From SZUA-442 sp963792405 (lineage in GTDB: Bacteria > Actinomycetota > Acidimicrobiia > Spongiisociales > UBA5794): a stretch of 64,000 bases of DNA. Positions within the stretch are counted from its first letter, which is position 1, and every line of letters starts with the position of its first letter. Positions 18,222-25,740 of the stretch are shown piece by piece. The notes beneath the pieces were generated by a model, which ran no database searches, had not been told where the DNA came from, and worked only from the letters and a program-made list of their open reading frames with translations. The position numbers and the translations under genes are program-made. Location: assembly GCA_963792405.1 (NCBI GenBank), contig CAWBVU010000006.1, positions 1,550,001 through 1,614,000 on the forward strand, in the 5' to 3' direction.

Positions 18222-18653
18222 TCAGGCCTCGACGACCTCGAGGCCCATCGAACGGGCGGTGCCCTCGATGATGAGCATCGCGTTGTCGATGTCGTTGGCG
18301 TTGAGGTCGGGCATCTTGGTCTCGGCGATCTCGCGGACCTGCGCCCTGGTGACGGACCCCACCTTCTCCTTGTGCGGGACGGAGGAGCCCTTCTCGATCT
18401 TGGCTGCCTGGCGCAGGAGGACGGCCGCGGGCGGCGTCTTCGTCACGAAGGTGAACGACCGGTCCTCGTAGATGGAGATCTCGACGGGGATGATCGTGCC
18501 GGTCTGGGCCTGGGTGGCCGTGTTGTACGCCTGGACGAAGTCCATGATGTTCACGCCGTGCTGGCCGAGCGCCGGTCCCACCGGCGGGGCGGGGCTGGCC
18601 GACCCCGCGGGGATCTGCAGCTTCAGCACGGTCATCAGTCTCTTGCGGCCCAT
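18222..18653 (-). CDS. rplK: 50S ribosomal protein L11
   Basis: A 143-residue L11 protein of the GTPase-associated centre, the target region of thiostrepton. Visible motifs are LKLQIPAGSASPAPPVGPALG, the proline-rich N-terminal signature, then GVNIMDFVQAYN, SFTFVTKTPPA and the C-terminal RNA-binding AKMPDLNANDIDNA-like segment ending GTARSMGLEVVEA. The start at ATG 18653 has AGGA 9 nt upstream. A longer open frame continues upstream but lies on top of nusG and is not real. Confidence 0.95.
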   Translation of the reverse strand: MGRKRLMTVLKLQIPAGSASPAPPVGPALGQHGVNIMDFVQAYNTATQAQTGTIIPVEISIYEDRSFTFVTKTPPAAVLLRQAAKIEKGSSVPHKEKVGSVTRAQVREIAETKMPDLNANDIDNAMLIIEGTARSMGLEVVEA

Positions 18654-18673
18654 GTGTCGTCTTCCTCGCTGTA

Positions 18674-19306
18674 TCAGTACTTGATGATCTGGTCGAAGTT
18701 CAGTTCGACCGGCGTCTCGCGGCCGAAGATGTCGACGAGGACACGGACCTTCGACTGGTCGATGTTGATGTCCTCGATGACGCCGTTGAAGTCCGCGAAC
18801 GGGCCCTCGACGACACGCACCGTCTCGCCGATCTCCCATGCGGGCTTGAAGGTGGGCTTGTCCTTCTTGGTGCCCTCTTCCTTCTCGACGCCGAGGATGC
18901 GCTCGACCTCGCGCCGCGAGAGCGGGCTCGGCTTGGTGCCGGAGCCGACGAACCCCGTCACGTTGGGGGTGTTGCGCACGGCGTACCAGGAGTCGTCGTC
19001 CATGTACATGCGCACCAGCACGTACCCGGGGAACTTCTTGCGCTCGACCGTGACCTTCTTGCCGTTCTTGTACTCGACGACGTCCTCCATCGGGATCACG
19101 ACGTCGAAGACCTTGTCCTCGAGGTGCATGGACTTGACCCTGGTCTCGAGGTTCGCCTTCACCTTGTTCTCGTAGCCCGAGTAGGAGTGGATCACGTACC
19201 ACGCGCCCGGGAGGTCGTAGGGGCTGAGCGGCTTGGGCTCGGCGATCTCCTCGACGCCCTCGGTCGCATCGACGTCGGTCGTCAGTTCTTCGATTGCTTC
19301 AGCCAT
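18674..19306 (-). CDS. nusG: Transcription termination/antitermination protein NusG
   Basis: A 210-residue NusG that binds RNA polymerase and couples transcription with Rho or the ribosome. The NGN domain begins near residue 39 (AWYVIHSYSGYENKVKANLE) and includes FPGYVLVRMYMDDDSWYAVRNTP. The C-terminal KOW domain is VRVVEGPFADFNGVIEDIN to the end. An acidic N-terminal extension of about 35 residues is typical of actinobacterial NusG. The ATG (19304-19306) overlaps the secE stop by one base (TGATG), so the two are coupled. Confidence 0.96.
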   Translation of the reverse strand: MAEAIEELTTDVDATEGVEEIAEPKPLSPYDLPGAWYVIHSYSGYENKVKANLETRVKSMHLEDKVFDVVIPMEDVVEYKNGKKVTVERKKFPGYVLVRMYMDDDSWYAVRNTPNVTGFVGSGTKPSPLSRREVERILGVEKEEGTKKDKPTFKPAWEIGETVRVVEGPFADFNGVIEDINIDQSKVRVLVDIFGRETPVELNFDQIIKY

Positions 19307-19611
19307 CAGGTGATCGCATCCAGTACTGAGAAGACGAGCTTGTTGAAGCCCCAGTCCATACCGAACACGAGGAGCGTGAGCACGGTCGTCATGCCGAACA
19401 CGACGATCGTGTACGTGACGAGCTCGTCCCTGGTCGGCCAATTGACCTTCTTCATCTCCGAGCGCACCTCGTGGAGGTACTTCTTCGCTCGCTGGAAGAG
19501 GCTCAGCTGGTCGTCCTTGGACGACTTCTTGCCTTGACGCGGGCCTTCGGAGCGTCGCTTCTTCGCACGCTCTTCTTCCTTCGCCGCAAGGCGTCGCATC
19601 TCACGGTTCAA
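19306..19611 (-). CDS. secE: Preprotein translocase subunit SecE
   Basis: A 101-residue small membrane protein of the SecYEG translocon. A basic N-terminus precedes the conserved amphipathic FQRAKKYLHEVRSEMKKVNWP and a single hydrophobic segment VTYTIVVFGMTTVLTLLVFG. I chose the TTG at 19611 because GGAG lies 7 nt upstream. The ATG at 19599 (97 residues) has no ribosome site at a sensible distance. It is followed by nusG with a one-base overlap and lies 22 nt after tRNA-Trp, the usual actinobacterial order. Confidence 0.93.
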   Translation of the reverse strand: MNREMRRLAAKEEERAKKRRSEGPRQGKKSSKDDQLSLFQRAKKYLHEVRSEMKKVNWPTRDELVTYTIVVFGMTTVLTLLVFGMDWGFNKLVFSVLDAIT

Positions 19612-19633
19612 CTGCCTACTCCTCGGTAGTTCG

Positions 19634-19707
19634 CAGGGGTGGCGGGACTCGAACCCACAACATCCGGTTTTGGAGACCGGCGCTCTGCCAATTGGAGCTA
19701 CACCCCT
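19634..19707 (-). tRNA. trnW: tRNA-Trp (anticodon CCA)
   Basis: A complete cloverleaf of 74 nt. The acceptor AGGGGTG pairs with CACCCCT, the discriminator is G, the anticodon CCA is complementary to plus-strand 19671-19673, and the T loop is GTTCGAG. CCA is not encoded. It lies just upstream of secE. Confidence 0.96.
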
Positions 19708-19792
19708 TCGGCCAGGCGTGGGCCCGGCCGGGAAGTATATGTACCCCTCACCCGAAGTGTAAACCAGCCTCCGGGGGGCCGCCGGAGGGGGT

Positions 19793-20143
19793 TCAGGCGG
19801 TGCGGTGGCGGTGCATGCGCATGAGGACGACGGTTCCCGCCGTCGCTGTGGCAGCCGCCGTGGCGATCGCCGCCGTGGCGACACGGAGGCGGTGCGCCAT
19901 CGCGGGCTCCGGTGCGGGCACGACCCAGGGCCCGACCTCCGACATGACGCGGTGCACGATCGAGGCGGGTGCAACGTACTCGGTCCCTCGGAGCGACTCG
20001 AGGGCATCACGGTATGCCGCGTGGCCCGATCGTTCCGAGCGGCACTGGCCGCAGTCGAGGCTGTGGCGGCGCATCGGATCCGTCAGCCCCTCGTCTCCGC
20101 GAGCCGACAAGGTGGCGGCGACTGTCACGCATCGCAGGTTCAC
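19793..20143 (-). CDS. Anti-sigma factor with zinc-binding motif and one membrane segment
   Basis: A protein of about 116 residues. The motif RRHSLDCGQC gives the H-x3-C-x2-C pattern of zinc-associated anti-sigma domains (ZAS). A single alanine-rich hydrophobic segment (LRVATAAIATAAATATAGTVVL) near the C-terminus would anchor it, leaving almost no extracytoplasmic part. The start GTG (20141-20143) overlaps the sigma stop (GTGA), and AAGGA lies 9 nt upstream; a GTG at 20161 is an alternative. It probably binds and restrains the sigma factor encoded immediately upstream, possibly in response to redox changes at the cysteines. Confidence 0.75.
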   Translation of the reverse strand: MNLRCVTVAATLSARGDEGLTDPMRRHSLDCGQCRSERSGHAAYRDALESLRGTEYVAPASIVHRVMSEVGPWVVPAPEPAMAHRLRVATAAIATAAATATAGTVVLMRMHRHRTA

Positions 20144-20715
20144 TCGGCGCCGTCCTTCCACGCGCGGAGCCTCTGGCGGAGCTCCTTGCGGCCACGATGC
20201 AGCCGCACCTTGGCGGCCGTGACCGAGATGTCGAGCTGTTCGGCGATCTCGGCATGGCTCCAGTCGTAGACGTCCTTGAGCACCACGACGGATCGCACCG
20301 AGGACGACAGGTGGCCGAGGGCCTCCTCGATCGTCGGCCGCACCGACACCGACTCACCAGCCCTGATCGGATCGATGGCATCGGAGGCGGGCTCGGATGG
20401 GAGCGAGTCGATCGGGTCGAGGCGCACCCTGTTGGCCCTCGACCTGTGGGTCCACGCCGTGTTCACGGTGATGCGATGCAGCCACGTCGAGAACTTCGCG
20501 TCGCCGCGGAACTTCGGCATCGCCCTCCAGGCGCGCACGAAGGAGTCCTGCGTGACGTCGGCAGCGAGCTCACGGTCCCTGACGAGCCGGACGGCCAATG
20601 TGAACACCTCGTGCTGATGGATCCTGACGAGCTCGCCGAAGGCATCCCGATCACCACCGCGGGCCCTGTCGACGAGATCGTGTGGTTGTGTCGGTTCGAC
20701 CCGTTCGCGTTCCAT
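20140..20715 (-). CDS. ECF RNA polymerase sigma factor
   Basis: A 191-residue ECF sigma factor. Region 2 spans about 25-95 (FGELVRIHQHEVFTLAVRLV, AADVTQDSFVRAWRAMPKF, FSTWLHRITVNTAW). Region 4 spans about 130-185 (LSSSVRSVVVLKDVYDWSHAEIAEQ and ISVTAAKVRLHRGRKELR). It directs polymerase to a small regulon; the signal is unknown. It lies 4 nt after the dehydratase stop and overlaps the anti-sigma gene, so the three look co-transcribed. No autoregulated promoter is apparent right upstream. Confidence 0.9.
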   Translation of the reverse strand: MERERVEPTQPHDLVDRARGGDRDAFGELVRIHQHEVFTLAVRLVRDRELAADVTQDSFVRAWRAMPKFRGDAKFSTWLHRITVNTAWTHRSRANRVRLDPIDSLPSEPASDAIDPIRAGESVSVRPTIEEALGHLSSSVRSVVVLKDVYDWSHAEIAEQLDISVTAAKVRLHRGRKELRQRLRAWKDGAE

Positions 20716-20719
20716 GCCG

Positions 20720-21550
20720 TTACCCCGGCTCGCCTTCCCCTGAGGTGGTGGCCACGGTAGCGGTGCCGGTCACGAGTTGGGTGCCATCCCTCACCAGCTC
20801 CAGCCTCACCACCTCGCCGTCGACGACCGCCACGACATCGGCCTGTTCCGCGGGGTGGAGTGCCGAACGGAACCTGACCTTCGCGGATGCGACCGGTCCC
20901 CCAGCGGTGTCCGCTGCCGCCTGCACGAGCCAGGCGTACATCAGGAGTCCGTGGACGACCGTTCCCGGGAGCCCTGCCTCGACGGCGGTCTCGTGGTCCC
21001 AGTGGAGGGGGTTGAAGTCCCTGGTGGCCGCGGCGTACCGGACGAGGTCGTGGCGACTTGCCGACCGACGTGCTCCGGCGTCGACTCCCCGCGCACGGAC
21101 GCCGGGCTCGACGATCGTCTCGGAAGGGGCCGGTGCCGTGCGGTCCGAGAGGACGAACGTCGAGGAGGATTCGAGCACGACGCCGTCGTCGTCGGTCCCG
21201 ATGGCGTCGAAGGTCACGAAGAAGGATCCAGCCCGCTCCCGGACCCTCGTGATCGTTCCCTCCATCGTGATCGCGGTCCCCGACCGCATCGGGCGTGGGT
21301 ACGAGAAGGACTGGTCGAGATGGAGGAGCGTCGCCGTGAAGGGCACGACGTTCGGGTGGTGGAGGAAGAGGTCGGCGACGGCGAAGAGGAGGACGGAGGC
21401 GAAGCCGGGAGGCGCCTGATCGATCCACCGGTCGGGGTCCTCCCCCGTCGTGTCGGCGTAGAAGGCGATCCGGTCCGGGGTCAGCGCCACCGTCACCGGA
21501 CCGAGCACCTCACCCTCGAGCTCGGTGGGTGTCGTCAATTCCTCCAGCAT
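20720..21550 (-). CDS. Two-domain MaoC-type dehydratase (HadA-HadB-like fusion)
   Basis: A 276-residue protein with two hotdog domains. The N-terminal half is a FAS1-like dehydratase domain without the catalytic motif. The C-terminal half has the hydratase motif RDFNPLHWD (Asp168-x4-His173) and the ending RFRSALHPAEQADV. In mycobacteria the same place, between rpmG2 and the secE block, holds hadA-hadB-hadC, whose HadB carries the catalytic residues and whose HadA lacks them. This gene matches a fused HadA+HadB and probably dehydrates 3-hydroxyacyl thioesters. I start at ATG 21550; an earlier GTG (21562) is possible. Confidence 0.82.
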   Translation of the reverse strand: MLEELTTPTELEGEVLGPVTVALTPDRIAFYADTTGEDPDRWIDQAPPGFASVLLFAVADLFLHHPNVVPFTATLLHLDQSFSYPRPMRSGTAITMEGTITRVRERAGSFFVTFDAIGTDDDGVVLESSSTFVLSDRTAPAPSETIVEPGVRARGVDAGARRSASRHDLVRYAAATRDFNPLHWDHETAVEAGLPGTVVHGLLMYAWLVQAAADTAGGPVASAKVRFRSALHPAEQADVVAVVDGEVVRLELVRDGTQLVTGTATVATTSGEGEPG

Positions 21551-21558
21551 GGAAGGGG

Positions 21559-21564
21559 ACACTA
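21559..21564 (-). promoter_or_regulatory. -10 box of the dehydratase-sigma-anti-sigma unit
   Basis: TAGTGT on the minus strand, 8 nt before the ATG at 21550, again a leaderless-type arrangement. Confidence 0.35.
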
Positions 21565-21620
21565 CCGCCGCACTCGAGCCCAGGCATCGACGGGGCGACG
21601 GCCATGTGGGGACGAACGAG

Positions 21621-21650
21621 GAGGGAGCCGATCGCACGATCGGCTCCCTC
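21621..21650 (-). terminator. Terminator after rpmG
   Basis: Perfectly complementary 14-base arms (21621-21634 and 21637-21650) around two bases, 22 bases after the rpmG stop. No T tract. Confidence 0.6.
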
Positions 21651-21671
21651 CGGTGTCATTGCGGCAGGTGA

Positions 21672-21833
21672 CTACCGCGTCTCTCGATGCGACTTCGTCT
21701 CGCGGCACCACCGGCAGTACTTGTTGAGCTCGAGGCGTTCCCTCGTGTTCGACTTGTTCTTGGTGGTGACGTAGTTGCGCCTCTTGCACGTCTCGCATGC
21801 GAGCGTGATCGGCGGTCGCTTGTCACTTGCCAT
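21672..21833 (-). CDS. rpmG: 50S ribosomal protein L33
   Basis: A 53-residue L33 of the zinc-binding type. CETCKRRNY and KYCRWCRETK supply the two CxxC pairs, and YVTTKNKSNTRERLELNKYC is the family core. It reads from ATG 21833 to TAG 21672-21674. It is short, but its sequence and position between tuf and the dehydratase match actinobacterial rpmG2. Retention of the cysteines shows this genome has not given up zinc in this protein. It lies 47 nt after tuf and may be co-transcribed. Confidence 0.93.
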   Translation of the reverse strand: MASDKRPPITLACETCKRRNYVTTKNKSNTRERLELNKYCRWCRETKSHRETR

Positions 21834-21880
21834 GGCTTCTCACTTCGTTCGTCGCCGCCCCGTGGGGAGGCACGGTCCGG

Positions 21881-23071
21881 CTACTTGATGATCTTGGTGA
21901 CGCGGCCTGCACCCACGGTGCGGCCACCCTCACGAATCGCGAACCGCAGACCCTCGTCCATCGCGATCGGCTTGCCCAACACCACCGTCATCTCCGTGTT
22001 GTCACCCGGCATCACCATCTCGGTGCCCTCAGGCAACTTCACCTCACCCGTGACATCCGTCGTCCGGAAATAGAACTGCGGCCGATACCCATCGAAGAAC
22101 GGGTTGTGCCGGCCACCCTCATCCTTGGTCAAGATGTACACATTCGCCTCGAAATCGGTATGCGGCGTGATCGACTTCGGCGCAGCCACCACCTGACCAC
22201 GCTCCACATCATCCTTCCCGATCCCACGCAACAACAACCCCACGTTGTCCCCCGCACGGCCCTCATCGAGCAACTTGCGGAACATCTCGATCCCCGTCAC
22301 CGTCGTCGACTGCACATCACGCAACCCGATGATCTCGACCTGATCCCCCACATGCAACGTCCCCTGCTCGATACGGCCCGTCACCACCGTCCCACGACCC
22401 GTAATCGAGAACACATCCTCAATCGGCATCGCAAACGGCTTCTCCGTCTCACGCAACGGCTCAGGGATATACGCATCCACCTCAGCCATCAACTCCATCA
22501 CCTGCGCCGCCGCATCCGCATCACCCTCAAGCGCCTTCAACGCCGACCCACGCACCACCGGCACATCATCACCAGGGAACTCATACTCATTCAGCAGATC
22601 ACGAACCTCGAGCTCCACCAGATCCAACAACTCATCATCGTCGACCTGATCCACCTTGTTCATGAACACCACAATCGCCGGCACACCCACCTGACGCGCC
22701 AACAACACATGCTCACGCGTCTGAGGCATCGGACCATCCGCAGCCGACACCACAAGAATCGCCCCATCAACCTGCGCCGCACCCGTGATCATGTTCTTCA
22801 CATAATCCGCATGCCCAGGCATATCCACATGCGCGTAATGACGATTCTCCGTCTCATACTCCACATGCGCGATCGCAATCGTGATCCCCCGCTCACGCTC
22901 CTCAGGCGCCTTATCAATCTCATCAAACGCCGTGAACGACGACGACCCCACACCCGCATCCGCCAACGTCTTCGTAATCGCCGCCGTCAACGTCGTCTTC
23001 CCATGATCAATATGACCCATCGTCCCAATATTCACATGCGGCTTCGTCCGCTCGAACTTTGCTTTCGCCAT
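21881..23071 (-). CDS. tuf: Translation elongation factor Tu
   Basis: A 396-residue EF-Tu that carries aminoacyl-tRNA to the ribosome. It has the P loop GHIDHGKT (19-26), the switch region RGITI, the DMPGHADYV box, the NKVD nucleotide-specificity motif, and C-terminal domains through RFAIREGGRTVGAGRVTKI. The start is an ATG with GGGAGGACC upstream. Codon use is odd. Most of the gene prefers G- or T-ending codons (GTG, TTG, GCG, CGT, GAT, ATT, CAT), where neighbours use C-ending ones. The last 50 or so codons look more like the neighbours. It stands outside the str operon, behind a tRNA cluster. Confidence 0.97.
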   Translation of the reverse strand: MAKAKFERTKPHVNIGTMGHIDHGKTTLTAAITKTLADAGVGSSSFTAFDEIDKAPEERERGITIAIAHVEYETENRHYAHVDMPGHADYVKNMITGAAQVDGAILVVSAADGPMPQTREHVLLARQVGVPAIVVFMNKVDQVDDDELLDLVELEVRDLLNEYEFPGDDVPVVRGSALKALEGDADAAAQVMELMAEVDAYIPEPLRETEKPFAMPIEDVFSITGRGTVVTGRIEQGTLHVGDQVEIIGLRDVQSTTVTGIEMFRKLLDEGRAGDNVGLLLRGIGKDDVERGQVVAAPKSITPHTDFEANVYILTKDEGGRHNPFFDGYRPQFYFRTTDVTGEVKLPEGTEMVMPGDNTEMTVVLGKPIAMDEGLRFAIREGGRTVGAGRVTKIIK

Positions 23072-23114
23072 GCGTCTGGTCCTCCCGAACCGAGTGTCTG
23101 ATATGGATGGTGCG

Positions 23115-23188
23115 TAGCGGCGGGCAGACTTGAACTGCCGACCTCTCGATTATGAGTCGAGCGCTCTTACCGACTGAGCTACGCCGCC
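23115..23188 (-). tRNA. tRNA with anticodon CAU (elongator tRNA-Met)
   Basis: A full cloverleaf of 74 nt. GGCGGCG pairs with CGCCGCT (one G-U), the anticodon stem CTCGA/TCGAG closes the loop CTCATAA, and the T loop is GTTCAAG. It lacks the features of initiator tRNA. CAU could also be tRNA-Ile2 if C34 is modified to lysidine. CCA is not encoded. Confidence 0.9.
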
Positions 23189-23364
23189 GTGTGCGCACCG
23201 CTCACGCGGTACTCGGCCGGGACGCGCCCGGCCGGGCCCCTGCCGTACCGGCTCCCGCCGGGCACCGCGAAACGGTGGCGCTCGAAGGGTTGGGACTCGG
23301 TGCGAGTATAGATGGGCGGGTTCCTACTCACGCAATCGCGCCAGCCAGCGGGCGGGCAGCGGCC

Positions 23365-24087
23365 GCATCGGCCGGAGACGACGGGAGCGCAGCGACCGAC
23401 TCGACAGCTGGACCCCTTCCAAGAAAAGAGGCAGGGGCCACGGGTCCAAACAGACAGCCGCCCCGGAAGGCGGCCGAACGGTGTGGTGGAGCCTCCTCCG
23501 GGATGTGAACCAGAAGCCTCACCGCAACACCAGGTCCATCTCCGCCTCGCACCTCCGACGGGACGCATCGGCAGGAGACGACGGGAGCGCAGCGACCGAC
23601 TCCACAGCTGGACCCCTTCCAAGACGAGAGGCAGGGGTCACGGGTTCAAAGAGACGGCCGCCCCGGAAGGCGGCCGAAGGTGTGGTGGAGCCTCCTCCGG
23701 GATGTGAACCAGAAGCCTCACCGCAACACCCGGTCCATCTCCGCCTCGCACCTCCGACGGGACGCATCGGCCGGAGACGACGGGAGCGCAGCGACCGACT
23801 CCACATCTGGACCCCTTCCAAGACGAGAGGCAGGGGTCACGGGTTCAAACAGACGGCCGCCACGGAAGGCGGCCGAAGGTGTGGTGGAGCCTCCTCCGGG
23901 ATGTGAACCAGAAGCCTCACCGCAACACCCGGTCCATCTCCGCCTCGCACCTCCGACGGGACGCATCGGCCGGAGACGACGGGAGCGCAGCGACCGACTC
24001 CACATCTGGACCCCTTCCAAGACGAGAGGCAGGGGTCACGGGTTCAAAGAGACGGCCGCCACGGGGGCCGGCCGAACGGTGTGGTGG
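23365..24087 (-). repeat. Tandem array of 199/200-bp units carrying tRNA-Thr fragments
   Basis: The marker GGAGACGACGGGAGCGCAG recurs at 23374, 23574, 23773 and 23972, giving three full units and a partial one that runs into tRNA-Thr. Each unit contains TGGAGCCTCCTCCGGGAT-G-TGAACC, almost the 3' end (T arm, acceptor and CCA) of the neighbouring tRNA-Thr, at about 23484, 23683 and 23882. It resumes tRNA-Thr-like sequence (GGACCCCTTCC) after about 98 unrelated bases. On the plus strand a GGTCACGGGTTCAAA segment resembles the 5' half of another T arm. Two hairpins recur: GACCCCT/AGGGGTC and GGCCGCC/GGCGGCC. Small open frames of 75-157 codons inside are by-products of the repeat. The rest of 23189-24084 holds nothing else I recognise. 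Confidence 0.9.
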
Positions 24088-24159
24088 AGCCTCCTCCGGG
24101 ATTTGAACCCGGGACCCCTTCCTTACCATGGAAGTGCTCTGCCACTGAGCTAAGGAGGC
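24085..24159 (-). tRNA. trnT: tRNA-Thr (anticodon GGU)
   Basis: GCCTCCT pairs with AGGAGGC, the discriminator is U, and CCA is encoded (TGG on the plus strand, 24085-24087). The anticodon stem CTTCC/GGAAG closes the loop ATGGTAA. The T loop is GTTCAAA. It is the only tRNA here with an encoded CCA, and its 3' end is the sequence copied in the adjacent array. Confidence 0.95.
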
Positions 24160-24189
24160 GTATGTCGCGAGGCTACCGCGCCTCGCTCG

Positions 24190-24272
24190 TGCCGGGAGAA
24201 GGATTCGAACCTCCGAAGGCAACAACCAACAGATTTACAGTCTGCTCCCTTTGGCCGCTTGGGTATCCCGGC
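24190..24272 (-). tRNA. trnY: tRNA-Tyr (anticodon GUA)
   Basis: An 83-nt class II tRNA with a long variable arm. GCCGGGA pairs with TCCCGGC, the discriminator is A, and the anticodon loop CTGTAAA contains GUA. CCA is not encoded. Confidence 0.95.
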
Positions 24273-24305
24273 GAGTGCCGCTCCCGACGAACCGGAAGCA
24301 CCGGG

Positions 24306-24311
24306 AGAATA
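24306..24311 (-). promoter_or_regulatory. -10 box for the tRNA-Tyr-Thr-Met-tuf unit
   Basis: TATTCT on the minus strand, about 34 nt before tRNA-Tyr. No convincing -35. Confidence 0.4.
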
Positions 24312-24359
24312 GCGACCCCCGCACCACATCGTCCGAGGGCTCCGGACGTGGGCCGCGGC

Positions 24360-24365
24360 TAGCGT
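24360..24365 (+). promoter_or_regulatory. -10 box of the cyclase gene (leaderless type)
   Basis: TAGCGT followed by 6 nt and the GTG start at 24372. Confidence 0.5.
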
Positions 24366-24371
24366 GACCGT

Positions 24372-25739
24372 GTGACGACGAGCATTCCCGGCGGACGACC
24401 GGACACTCACTACGTCGAGACCCCCACTGGATTCCTGGCGTACCAGGTGTTCGGGTCGGGTGATCGTGACATCGTCTTCAACACGAGCGCCCTCACCAAC
24501 ATGGATGCGATCTGGGACGAGCCGTCGGCCGTCCGGTTCCTCGATCGACTGGCCGGCATGGGCAGGGTCATCCACTACGACATGCGTGGGTCTGGCGTGT
24601 CGGACCCGGTACCGAACCGGGACCGCTGGCTCCCCATGGAGGCGAACGTGGAGGACCTGCGGGCCGTCATGGATGCCGCGGGGAGTGCCAGGGCTGTCAT
24701 CTACGGCGACGCGGAGGGCGGCTTCGCTGCGATGATGCTCGCGGCGACGGACCCCGAGCGCGTCTCGTCGCTCGTGCTCGTCAATTCATTGGCGAGGCTC
24801 CCGAGGTCCGACGACTACCCGATCGGCATGCCGAGGGAGCTGCTCGCAGCCCTCTCGGCAGGTTACGTGGAACAGCACGGGACGACCGGGGCGATGCTCG
24901 AGTTGACCGCTCCCACGGCGGCACGGGATCCTCGCTTCCGTTCGTGGTGGACGCGGTACCTGCGCCTGGCGGTGCCCCATGGTCTCGCGAGGACGACGTT
25001 CGACTGGTTCTCCGAGATCGACGTTCGCTCGGCACTCCCCCTGATCCAGGCGCCGACGCTCGTAGTGGCACGACGCGACGCCCTGTACCACCGCCTCGCG
25101 TACAGCGAGTTCCTCGCGGAGCACATCCCCGGCGCGCAGTTGCGCATCGTCGAGGGCGTCGACACCGTCCCGTTCCATGCAGGCGACTTCGGGCCGACGT
25201 TGGATCACGTCGCGTCGTTCATCGCGGGAGGCGCAGAGGTCGCACCCTCCGATCGGGTGCTCGCGACGGTCATGTTCACGGACATCGTCAACTCGACGAC
25301 GCAGGCGGCCGCACTCGGTGATGAGCGGTGGCTCGACCTGCTCGCCGAGCACGACCGGATGGTCCGGTCGCAGCTGGACCGCTTCCGCGGGAGGGAAGTG
25401 GCGATGACCGGGGATGGCTGTGTCGCGACGTTCGACGGCCCCGCGAGGGCGATCGCATGTGCCCTCTCGATCAGGGAGCTGCTCGCCTCCATCGGTGTCG
25501 AGGTGCGGATCGGCATCCACACGGGGGAGATCGAGCTGCGCGGTGGGGAGGTGAAGGGACTTGCCCTGCACATCGCGTCGAGGGTGATGGATCAGGCTTC
25601 CGACGGTGGCATCCTGGTGTCGAGCACCGTCAAGGACCTCGCCGTCGGTGCCGGCCTCGTCTTCGCACCGGAGGGGGAGTTCGCGCTGAAGGGCGTGCCG
25701 GGGACGTGGACCCTCTACTCGGTCCGTGCCGCGACCTGA
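24372..25739 (+). CDS. Alpha/beta-hydrolase fused to class III nucleotide cyclase domain
   Basis: A 455-residue fusion known in actinobacteria. Residues 1-285 are an alpha/beta-hydrolase fold (HYDMRGSGVSDPV, then GDAEGG at 112-117, and a late strand ending VVARRDALYH). The nucleophile elbow GxSxG is GDAEG, so the serine is Ala114 and the hydrolase is probably inactive. Residues 296-455 are an adenylate/guanylate cyclase domain. Metal-binding Asp304 (FTDIVNST) and Asp348 (TGDG) and Arg404 are kept. The lysine usual before TTGDG, which helps select adenine, is Ala344, so activity or base preference is uncertain. It ends one base from htpX on the other strand. Confidence 0.88.
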   Translation: MTTSIPGGRPDTHYVETPTGFLAYQVFGSGDRDIVFNTSALTNMDAIWDEPSAVRFLDRLAGMGRVIHYDMRGSGVSDPVPNRDRWLPMEANVEDLRAVMDAAGSARAVIYGDAEGGFAAMMLAATDPERVSSLVLVNSLARLPRSDDYPIGMPRELLAALSAGYVEQHGTTGAMLELTAPTAARDPRFRSWWTRYLRLAVPHGLARTTFDWFSEIDVRSALPLIQAPTLVVARRDALYHRLAYSEFLAEHIPGAQLRIVEGVDTVPFHAGDFGPTLDHVASFIAGGAEVAPSDRVLATVMFTDIVNSTTQAAALGDERWLDLLAEHDRMVRSQLDRFRGREVAMTGDGCVATFDGPARAIACALSIRELLASIGVEVRIGIHTGEIELRGGEVKGLALHIASRVMDQASDGGILVSSTVKDLAVGAGLVFAPEGEFALKGVPGTWTLYSVRAAT

Positions 25740-25740
25740 C

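Noticed and set aside
18654..19202. An upstream extension of rplK over nusG
   Set aside because: NusG is certain in the other frame; L11 homology begins at 18653 with a proper ribosome site.
23115..23188. Initiator tRNA-Met
   Set aside because: The anticodon stem lacks the three G-C pairs, and the first acceptor pair is not the mismatch typical of initiators.
23365..24087. CRISPR array
   Set aside because: Units of 199/200 bp are contiguous and nearly identical with no unique spacers.
23312..24153. Several short frames (75-157 codons) repeating inside the 199-bp array
   Set aside because: Their sequences are copies produced by the repeat unit, include tRNA sequence, and have no ribosome sites; not protein genes.
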